Origin: Haplomitrium mnioides
Taxonomy: Eukaryota > Marchantiophyta > Haplomitriopsida > Calobryales
NCBI GenBank assembly: GCA_049999725.1
Contig: JBNGIS010020176.1
Span: forward strand, 22,318-86,317
DNA length: 64,000 nt
Direction of reading: 5' to 3'
The translations under genes were made by a program, and so were the position numbers. The notes under the pieces were generated by a model, which was not told where the DNA came from, ran no database searches, and saw only the letters and a list, made by a program, of their open reading frames with translations. Of the stretch, positions 55,771 to 64,000 are shown piece after piece (the first letter of the stretch is position 1; every line of letters starts with the position of its first letter).

Positions 55771-55989
55771 TATGTTTGTCTTTATTATTGTTTTTTTATG
55801 GGTTTGTGATTCTTTTTTCATCTTTGGTTTTGGCTATATGTTCCAACTCTTGTTGCCACCAGTTATTTAGCCCACTCATTCTTGTTCTTCATCTCTACTC
55901 TTTTGCACATGACGCTCAAGCTTAAGCCAAAGGATCTGTTATGGCATAAGATTGGAAAGAACGGTACAACTTAAAGAACACAAAAATAA
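55771..55989. other. Spacer without recognised feature
   Basis: T-rich sequence between the gypsy pol remnant and copy C. No LTR end could be placed. Confidence 0.4.
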
Positions 55990-56330
55990 TGAAAATGAAA
56001 TCTACATTGACTTATTATGAGATGGGAACTAGACAAGCTCCTCCTCAACCGGCGGTGGTGGCACCGGCTTTTTCTTTGGTAATGTCGGCTTCTTCTTTTT
56101 CAAAGCCTCGGCTGGCTCCACCTCCTTTCTTTTCTTGGAAGCAGAAATTCCACCTGTTGCTGCCATTGTCATCATCCCCGCACTTGGATGCGGCACTAAT
56201 TGTGCCATGTGAAGGCCTTGCTTCACTTTCAAAATTTTCAGACTTAGAGAAAATTTGATGAAGTCCATTTCCACCCGCTTTGTGTCTAGGTAAGCATTGA
56301 AAAAGCAAGACAAAAATTGAGAATTTTGAA
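55990..56330 (-). pseudogene. Unrecognised gene family, copy C, basic-linker exon
   Basis: On the minus strand: NAYLDTKRVEMDFIKFSLSL, KILKVKQGLHMAQLVPHPSA, then GISASKKRKEVEPAEALKKK and PTLPKKKPVPPPPVEEELV. The same segments in the same order occur in copy A (674-1000, plus) and copy D (63159-62860, minus). The exon start lies near 56324, after a pyrimidine-rich TTTGTTTTCAA. The expected AG is AA or shifted here. The rest of the gene is absent. No known domain. Confidence 0.6.
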
Positions 56331-56399
56331 AACAAAAAACAAGAAGTGGTTAATGACTTATTTCAAAAACTTGTCAAAAGTCCTCGTAAGGACTCAAAA

Positions 56400-56600
56400 G
56401 CCTTGACCAAGCAGTCTAGGCACAAAGGGGCACAAGAGTCTATGTGCATATGGACTCAGAAGCCCATATGCACATGGGCTCTTGAGTCGATGTGAGCATA
56501 GACTTTAGAGTCCCTGCGCAAAAAGATTTGTTGTCCATTGGCTCATGGGCTCTGGAGTCTTTGCTCGCAAGGATTCCGGAGTAAGCCTCAGACATAGCAA
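56400..56600. repeat. 24-bp self-complementary minisatellite, copy C intron
   Basis: Degenerate units such as GAGTCTATGTGCATATGGACTC and AGCCCATATGCACATGGGCT. On the minus strand it lies upstream of the conserved exon, the same position as in copies A and D. Confidence 0.8.
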
Positions 56601-58649
56601 TGATGGAGAAAGAATTAGAAGCCATGTATATGGATGATCAAGGGAGCAAGGGACCGCACTTGGATAGCCAATCAGGCTCAATTCTGGGAATAGTCAACTA
56701 TTCTCCTCAACTAGTGGAAATCTATGCATCAAGCTTCAAGTGTAAACAAACAGATCAAATTAGCAGATAGCGCGTTGCATATAGTATAGATCAATGACCA
56801 ATGTGATTGCACCTCTATTAAGATAAGTTTCACGCATACCAACAATGGAGTAATCGCGCCGCTATAGAGAGATCAGAAATTGTATCAATTTATTGGAACA
56901 CAACTCAATAACAGCAATCACAATTATTTGTTGAGCACACTCTCCTCTCTACTTTCATATCAATCATTTGGGAATGCAATGTTTGACAGATAATCTGCTC
57001 TAGAAAGAAGTCAAGTAAACAAAAGAGAGAGAGAGAGAGAGAGAGATGCATAATTAATGCGCGGAAGGAATACAAGAACTAAACATGAGGATGAAATTGA
57101 AGATAGCAAGGTACATAAAAAATGAACAAAATTCGATTGTAGAGCAGCAATTGGGAGGAGGACAATGCGACGTACTCTTTGCAACACTCATTGTATTCCA
57201 CATTTTGCCATATCATAATACAAGCTTCTACAATCAAGACTACTATATTCTAGAAATTGAACTACTACCAACATGACTAACTACATTTTAGAAATCAAAC
57301 GTCTAGAATCAAGGCTAACTATTTGCAGCTATATAAATTGGGTGTGCCTCACGGTTCTCTTCCACTATTCAACCAACTCCACACCTCTCCATTTTCAATT
57401 AAAGATACTAAGAAGCTAATGATAAGACCCTCCTATCGAAAGTGGTTTAAGGTCATTTATAGGCTATTTTGCCACAAAGCCTTCTTCTACTTTCCTTTTA
57501 CAAGACAGATAATTATCCTTTTTCTAATTCTAATAGAATTTTCAAGATCAAGAGAGGCATCAGATGTCTCCTTTTTCTCTCTCCAATCTCTTCACAACAC
57601 TTACTTAATCTCATGCCTTGGACGTAATAGCTATCTTCTTGGAAAACATATTCTCATATATATATATATATACTATAAACCTCTAGTACGACATCCTTAT
57701 TTATAACATATGAAAGGTTGGTATTGTTGATGGGAAGAAAATTTTCTTTTTTCAATACCAAATTTTTTTGTAAACTATTTTGTTTAATTATATACTTGAT
57801 GTTTATCTCTCATTTGGATCATAAAATTTTTTTCTCCAACTTTTATCTCTCAATATGCTTTCAATTCATTTGATATATCGGTTATGTTTTCTCTCTTTTA
57901 ATATGATTTTAAATATGTTTTTTCTCCATTCATAATGGTCATGTACATCATGATCAACAATCTATATACCAATGACTAATACACCATGAGAAACTCAAGT
58001 ATGCAAATATACATTTATGTTTGCTATTGTAGTGATATCAATGTAGTGATCTTAACACATGCTTACAAACTATGTAGACTCTTTCAATCTATTCATATTT
58101 CTACTCAGTTTTGAGAATAAATAAGTCTTAATCTTATTATTTGTCTTCCTTCTATACTCAGTAGACATATTGCTTTGTGGTTCATGTTGACCAAATCTTG
58201 AAAAAATCCAACTTACTAATAGCTTTGATACTGCTGCAACTCTTTAACCTAGCAATACTTGTATTCACTAGAACATTATTTTTAAATATCATGGTATGCA
58301 CTATCTTCTCATTTTTTATGAAGATCTTTGTTATACTAATGACCTTTGGCAAGTCGTTTTTTTTTCTTCTTGAAAACTAAACTCTATATGTCTAGAGCTT
58401 AAATCTTCATATTAATAGCCAAATTAAATGAACCAACCATATATTAGAATATATTTTGTGAGTTTGTGTCAATCTTTATCAAACCAACTAGAAAAATCCT
58501 CTCTTTGATGTGAAATTTTGTTCTAATCTCATTATTTTCCAAACCTTCTTGTAATGTTTTTACTAGTAAAATTTTCTTTCACAACTTATCTCGACTCTTG
58601 TCACCAAACTCTACTTTGATATTGCTAAGAAATGTTGAAACAATATGCT
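56601..58649. other. AT-rich region, possibly Copia 3' flank; no gene recognised
   Basis: A GA dinucleotide run is at about 57025-57046 and a TA run at about 57656-57671. If the Copia element at 58650-59823 had a 3' LTR it should be here, but I could not place its ends. Confidence 0.4.
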
Positions 58650-59823
58650 AACGAAGAGAGATGTGAAGATAATTGATGTTTCCAACAATAATCTTGATAA
58701 TTAGCATAGTCCAATATCTTCGCAATGAATGTAGTGGAGGGATGGTGATAAGGATGTAGTAAATAAATCAGCTATAATTGCTAGCAATAAGGTGCATCGA
58801 TATGGTGTCATCTTATTGCTCGTGACTGAAAATTTTTTTAGATGCTATGTGTTTAATGTGGCCTTCTTTAATAAATCCTTGTGAGATCTGCTTAACAGAT
58901 GCTAAATTATTCTCAAATAAGAGAGTAGGGTCAAATAAACAAGAGAATCTTCATTGCAAAATAATGTGATCAAACATCCTCCTCACCCAAATACACTCTC
59001 TACTGGCCTCATACAAAGCTACAATCTTAACAAGCTTAGAAGAGGTACAAATTACAATTTTATTGGTACTCTTCCAAGATATAACAGTAAGACTATAAAG
59101 GAAAACATAACTAGTTTGGGATTTAACGTCATCAAGATTGGATAAATATCTGGCATTCATATAATTGGTGTAGATCTTGTAAGTACGCTTTGCGAAATAA
59201 AGTCCCATATCAATTGCACCTTGTCAGTATCAAAAGATATGCTTAATACCATTGCAATGCCAAATAGTAGGTTAAGAGCTATGCCTAGTAAGCAAGTTTA
59301 CAACAAATGAAATGTTAGTTCAAGTTTGGTTATCAAGAAACATAAGAGAACCAATGAATAGAGATAAGGTTTTGCAGATCTAAGTAGGGTTTATTTGCAG
59401 TTCTCTTCTTGAAATTATTTTTATGTCTATCCAAAATATACGTACCTCCATAGCAGATGTAACATGATAAGATTTATCTATATGAAATTATTTTAATGAC
59501 TTTCTTTATATATATACTTTGATGTAATAATATGTTGTCATCTAAATCCTCAAACTGAAGTCCCAAACAATAGTTGGTCTTTCCAATATCCTTCACATCA
59601 AAGATTTTCTCAAGCATTTCAATAACATGCTCAAGCAAGGATTGGTGACCAAAAACATTTATGTCATCAATAGAAATCGCAAGTATGGCAAATCTTTGTT
59701 GACTTGTTTGATAAATAGACATGGTGTTATGTCTTCATGGTGAGAACCAATAGCTAGCATCTCTTTTTGAAATATTTAATACCATATATGACCATTTTGT
59801 TTAAATCCATATATAGATCTTAT
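58650..59823 (-). mobile_element. Copia reverse transcriptase and RNase H remnant
   Basis: On the minus strand: YGFKQNGHIWY near 59800, then RFAILAISIDDINVFGHQSL and FDVKDIGKTNYCLGLQFEDL (59722-59474). RNase H follows with VKSQTSYVFLYSLTVISWKS and ALYEASRECIWVRRMF (59208-58951). It ends with GFIKEGHIKHIASKKIF near 58850. The YVDD motif reads SIDD. Stops separate the pieces. The upstream end is cut by a gypsy LTR at 59824. Confidence 0.8.
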
Positions 59824-60238
59824 TGTAATAGTATAAGCATGATGTTGTGTTATTTATAAGAAAATAGAGAGGAGTGAAGGCAATGGTAGAGGGTCACTTT
59901 TAGGGTTGAGATAAGATTATTGGGCTTCAAAGTTAATTTTAGAGTTTTAGGATTGACATTAGAAGTGACTTCTAAGTGATCAATTTAGGGTTGAAATAGG
60001 AAGTGACTTGTAAGTGAAGAAAGAGGGATGAAATTGTTTTCTCTTGTATAAATTGAAGGGCTTTATAGCTCCACTCTTCATTATAGAGTTCCTCTCAACT
60101 TGGTTTGGCTCTTTGGTTGCTTGGCTTTGGCTACCACTCTTGGTTTTGGTTTGCTTATTGGTTTTGAGTTGTGTAACTCTATTAGAGTAATCTTATAGTT
60201 CCTTCTTATTTGGAAGTTGGTCTTTGAGTTCATTGACA
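59824..60238 (+). repeat. Gypsy 5' LTR (415 bp)
   Basis: TGTAATAGTATAAGCATGATG to GAGTTCATTGACA, same family as 2095-2603. It is followed by TGGTATGAGAGCC, a primer-binding site with one change. Confidence 0.85.
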
Positions 60239-61482
60239 TTGGTATGAGAGCCACAATTCTTTTTGGTGGAATGAAGAATCAAGAAGCAAGGATTCAAGTG
60301 ATGCAATAACAAATTGAACACCTTTCTTGCCTTTTAGAAGTTCAAATGCAAATGGAAAAAAAAAACACATTTTCAAGAAGAAGAAAGTCACATGTGGTTT
60401 CCAAAACCAAAAGCATATGATGGGAAGATGGTTTTTGGTGCATATGAGAATTCTTCGTTCAATTGTGAGCAATACTTTGAGGCTACAAACATTAGAAAAG
60501 ATGGTTGAAGAATTCTATTTGTTGTAAGTCAATTGGAAGGAGTGGCAAAAACTTGGTTGAGATATCAAATTAAGCAAGCTCAATATGAATTTGTTGCTCC
60601 AATTGCTTTTTGACAAGAGTTTAAAGAAGCAATGAATTTAAGATTTAGAGTTTTGAATGCTCCCAAGGTGGCCAGAGATTGATTGGCATAATTGAAGTAA
60701 CTTGGTATGGTGAAGAGTTATGTCACGTAATTTTAGAATATCACTATGCGAATTCCTAATATGGGCGAAGCATTTTTTGAGGATTGAAGTCTCACACTAG
60801 AATGGAAGTGACAATGAGAGAACCCTCTTAACTAGAAAAAGCAATACGTATGGCTAAGCAATACAACTCACTTCTATCAACTACCAAAGTTAGGCCACGT
60901 CTACAACAAGCTTTACCAAATATTTGTGTGCCATCAAATGAGGTTGTACCTATGGGAATTGATGTGACGCAAAGAGTGACACTCATTGATGTAAAGCATG
61001 AGCACTACACCAAAGTGAAGGATATTTTTATCGTCGACAACTTGTTCATATGAATGCAAATTGCCTACATTGCCAAGGTCGACCATGCACTCTTGTTCAA
61101 ACATCAATTTTTGAAGAAGAAAATCAAGGAAACGACAAACCTCACTAAAAACAATCGAACAATTTACTGAGAGCTTGATTAGTTCCAATGGAATTAAAAG
61201 CTTGACAAGAATTTGAAACACCTTGTTTCATCTAAATGGTATAGTTGATGAACATTTGTGTAAAATGTTGGTAGATTGTGGAAGTGCTAAAAATTTCATG
61301 TCATTACATTTTGCGAAGAAAATCAAAGCTAAAATGTTTCCTGTAAAGTGAAGTTTTGTGACTATGACTGATGGTAAAAAAACATGACGTGTTCTATTCA
61401 AAAAAGCCATTTCAACTAAAAATTGGCAAAGAGTAAGGAATCTATGGATTTTGTTATTGCACTCGTATAATATAACATTATA
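60239..61482 (+). pseudogene. Gypsy gag-protease remnant, truncated at a minisatellite
   Basis: Gag phrases include MKNQEARIQVMQ, a YFEATNIRKDG-like stretch, LEGVAKTWLRYQIKQAQYEF and MRIPNMGEAFFED. The protease triad is decayed (MLVDCGSAKNFMSLHF). Similarity to the 46.5-kb element stops at about 61482, just where 24-bp units of copy D begin. The remaining pol and 3' LTR are absent. Confidence 0.8.
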
Positions 61483-61620
61483 TTGAAGTCCATGCGCATA
61501 TGGACATTGAAGTCCAAGCGCATAAGGACTTCAAAGTCCATGCTCGTCCATGTGCACATGGGCTTCATATCCCTTGCGTGTAAGAAATTTACAGTCCAAG
61601 CTCACTTGGACTTTTTTCAT
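61483..61620. repeat. 24-bp minisatellite in the second array-bearing intron of copy D (truncated)
   Basis: Units such as AAGTCCATGCGCATATGGACAT and AAGTCCAAGCGCATAAGGACTT. On the minus strand it follows the splice donor at 61693 (TTTTG followed by GTAAGG), exactly as the 10020-10290 array follows the matching exon of copy B. A gypsy remnant cuts it at 61482. Confidence 0.8.
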
Positions 61621-61693
61621 TCTACAAGCTACCCTAAATTCATTGCAACTCCAAAGATTCTTAAATGAATGTAGAATGAAAAAACAACCTTAC

Positions 61694-63159
61694 CAAAAGA
61701 TTTTCGAAACTAGAATAGAATGCAGCCATCTTGGACTCCTCCGTGTGGAGAGAGTACTTCTCTCTTACTTCCTCTGAGATGCTGCAATAAACTTCATAGC
61801 ATAAACTTTTCACCATCACTACCAAAACTTTATGTCTCTCTGCCTCTTGAGACATCTCATCCATTGAAAGCTCTACGGCTTCCACGCGTTTCAAAACTGA
61901 AATTTTGACCTCATCGGGAAGACCATGAAGAGACCTCCAAGGTGTTCACTTCATGTCCTCTATTCTGAGAGGTCCTTTGGCCTTAAACTTCTAGCCCTTC
62001 ATAGTATTTTTCTCCTACATTGAACATATGCTCTGTTGTAGATCCATAGCTCATCACTTCAAAGTGCCAACTCGAACCAATTGTCTTGAGAAGTGACGGT
62101 CTTCTCAAGTATTGACTTGGGCTGGATCTCCAAGGTTTTCAACACTAGCTCTCTTTTCAATTTCTGAGATGACACTATCCCACCCTCCACAAACCTTTGA
62201 TGCCAGTATTCAACATTCTAAATCGAGATCATCTCCAACCTGTATCTCTGGTAGTTGTCACCAATTGCAAAAATATAGGCTTCTATTGGTGTAAGGCTCA
62301 CGTACACATAGTAGTTGTAGAGAAAAAGCAGTGGATTCTTTGCTCCGTATTTTGTGATCAAAAGCTGCCTTGCTGTAGCACTGTGATTGCCTCTTGCAAT
62401 CTCGTTCCAATGTTTGTCAAGCTTTCTAATATCAAACTCTGACTTGTACTTCAACTCACACTTTGGGTCAACAACAACAATAAAAAAACTATGCACATAT
62501 TTGTTTTGTGAGCATTCTTTGCACCATAAATTCAATGAAATCTTCATTCAGCCTTCCAATTTAGAAAGGCTACAATTGTCCATTCTTGGTTTTGGCAGAT
62601 TCAAGTTTTCTAGCCTAATAGTAATTATTTCCTTGCAAACTCTACATCGTTGGATTGCAGACTCCTTGATTTTGTTTTGATCTTCATCAGATACTGTTTC
62701 AAGGTCCACTTGCTCGCATTCTTGGAAAGTTTGCAACCCCTTATACGATTGCCTTTTCACTCTTGATGTTGGAGCCCGAACTAGCTCTAGCTTCATTTCT
62801 TGCCCTGAGCTACTTGGTGTTGAGAACGAAGGGGCAGCAGAAGACGACCTTGTTGGAGATTTGGAGGGAGCTGGCTCCTCCTCAATAACTAGAGCTGGAA
62901 CATGCTTTTTCTTTTGAATCGCCTGCTTCTTCTTTTTGGGAGCCTCAGCTGGCTCCACCTCCTTTCTCTTTTTTTTTGCGCAAAAAGGTCTGCAACGTGA
63001 ATTGAAAATGTAGCTATGATGAGATGCGGCACTAGCTGTTGAATATTTGTGTCTTGCTTGGGCTTCAAAATCTTCAAAGATGGTGAACTTTATGAAATCC
63101 CATTTAACGCGCTTCACGTCTTTGTAGCCATCAACAAAATCCACCAAAAATTGAGTAAA
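61694..63159 (-). pseudogene. Unrecognised gene family, copy D, long central exon
   Basis: On the minus strand the exon starts near 63159 (FTQFLVDFVDGYKDVKRVKW, then DFIKFTIFEDFEAQ). It passes through KKRKEVEPAEAPKKKKQAIQ, a serine-rich stretch, RAPTSRVKRQSYKGLQTFQE and a cysteine-rich zone (CRVCKEIITI, DNCSLS, WCKECSQ). After a TGA (62548-62550) it continues KCELKYKSEFDIRKLDKHWN and ARQLLITKYGAKNPLLFLYN. Then, after further stops, come VEYWHQRFVEGGIVSSQKLK, KTVTSQDNWFELAL and a C-terminal EAVELSMDEMSQEAERHKVL ending SFENLL before a GTAAGG donor. The paired cysteines suggest metal binding but match no family I know. Several stops make it a pseudogene. The acceptor before 63159 reads CCAA, not AG. 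Confidence 0.6.
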
Positions 63160-63199
63160 TTGGAAACAAAACAAAAAACAATCAAACACAAGTACAAAT

Positions 63200-63640
63200 G
63201 TTCAATGTAAGAAAACTAATGTAGTCCATGCGTACATGGACTAGAAAGTCCAGGTGCGCAAGGACCTGAGAGTCCAAGCACGCAAGGACCTAAGAGTCCA
63301 TGCGCACGTGGACCCGATAGTCCAAGCAGACATGGACTTGAAAGTGCATGCGCGCATGGACATGGGAGTCCACTCGTGCAAGGACATGGAAGTTTATCTG
63401 TGCATGGACTTCCAAATCCAAGCACGCAAGGACCAAAGAGTCCTTGCGCGAGTGGATCTGGGACTCCATGCGTGTATGGAGTCATGATTCCATGCGCGTA
63501 TGGAGTCTTAATTCTATGCGCGCATGGACTCGGGAGTCTATGCGCGCTTGGAGCTAGGAGTCCTTGAGTGCATGGACTCCCAAGCCCATGCATATATAGA
63601 CCTGGGAGTTTCGAGTCAGCCAAAAAAGAAAACAAATGAA
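63200..63640. repeat. 24-bp self-complementary minisatellite, first intron of copy D
   Basis: The cleanest array: about 17 consecutive 24-bp units of the type AGTCCATGCGCGCATGGACT plus four variable bases, each near-palindromic. On the minus strand it sits between the exon ending at 63661 (GGCAAG with GTAATA) and the exon beginning near 63159. CpG-rich cores GCGCGC are common. Confidence 0.9.
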
Positions 63641-63660
63641 AAAGGGTTCTAAAATATTAC

Positions 63661-64000
63661 CTTGCCATCTTCCTTTGCTATCTGAAGATGCTTGACAAAA
63701 ATGTCCCTCTCATTCATCTCGGAAAAAGCAAATAGTTTAGGATTTTCCTTGTACAGGGTAATCGCATCCTTTGACTGCGCAAGCAGGCTGATGTTGTCTC
63801 GTTGGCCATCTCTGATCATCGTGATTTAGACCACAAGACCCAAGTCAAATTTCTCACCTTCCTCAACAAAAAGGTAAAGGTGTTGATCAGGGTCTTTCAA
63901 AGATCTACAATTAACTAGCCAATCCCAATCTAGTTTTTCAAGCTTAAGAGCATTGATAACATCCAAATACCTATAAGGCTTTGGTTGAGCAGGTCTGGAA
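63661..64000 (-). pseudogene. Unrecognised gene family, copy D, upstream exon (runs off the window)
   Basis: The minus strand reads PKPYRYLDVINALKLEKLDW, DWLVNCRSLKDPDQHLYLFV and EEGEKFDLGLVV, a TAA, then MIRDGQRDNISLLAQSKDAI, LYKENPKLFAFSEMNERDIF and VKHLQIAKEDGK before the donor GTAATA. Frame is kept across the stop, so a single substitution probably made it. The exon begins beyond the window. No recognised domain; the sequence looks globular and helical. Confidence 0.55.

Noticed and set aside
57323-57706. A 127-residue open frame in the region after copy C
   Set aside because: No similarity, ends in a TA microsatellite, and codon content looks random. No splice or promoter support.
63216-63635. 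Open frame of an eight-residue PCAHGLxx repeat on the minus strand
   Set aside because: It is the translation of the 24-bp minisatellite. Flanking splice sites place it in an intron.
63200-63640. CRISPR-like array
   Set aside because: Units are contiguous with no unique spacers of constant length, and the context is a plant nuclear genome.

Overview
This is a nuclear segment of a land plant. It has three spliced host genes with plant-type architecture: mitochondrial 2-oxoglutarate dehydrogenase E1, plastid-type argininosuccinate synthase and an RS2Z-type SR splicing factor. They sit between retrotransposon-rich blocks whose primer-binding site reads TGGTATCAGAGC, the plant initiator-Met type. 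Two N runs are assembly gaps. The species cannot be fixed from the sequence; a bryophyte, lycophyte or other mid-size plant genome is a guess.

Layout. 1-1200: a fragment of an unrecognised gene family (copy A, plus strand), with a 24-bp minisatellite filling its intron. 2095-7640: two gypsy remnants. 8040-10738: copy B of the unrecognised family (minus), cut by a gypsy fragment at 10738. 10739-14130: gypsy remnants. 14335-23070: one 48-bp tandem array split by a solo LTR (15142-15569) and a complete chromodomain gypsy element (15919-21964). 23413-28914: 2-oxoglutarate dehydrogenase E1, eight coding exons. 30439-38524: argininosuccinate synthase, minus strand, seven exons, with a 5.7-kb intron full of a dispersed non-coding repeat. 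39771-41961: RS2Z SR protein, divergent from argininosuccinate synthase. 46320-55770: a Copia element interrupted by a gypsy chromovirus (46473-51468) and a solo LTR, followed by a different gypsy pol remnant. 55990-56600: copy C of the unrecognised family. 58650-61482: Copia and gypsy remnants. 61483-64000: copy D, the longest piece of the unrecognised family.

Gene relations. The dehydrogenase and argininosuccinate synthase converge, with about 1.5 kb between stop codons. Argininosuccinate synthase and RS2Z diverge from a shared region of about 1.25 kb. I see no functional operon-like link among the three; they are housekeeping genes of central carbon, arginine and splicing metabolism.

The best candidate for something undescribed is the degenerate, intron-containing multicopy gene family (copies A-D). 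Its introns repeatedly carry arrays of a 24-bp self-complementary unit centred on TGCGCGCA. Exons conserved between copies flank the arrays, so the arrays keep their intronic position across copies.
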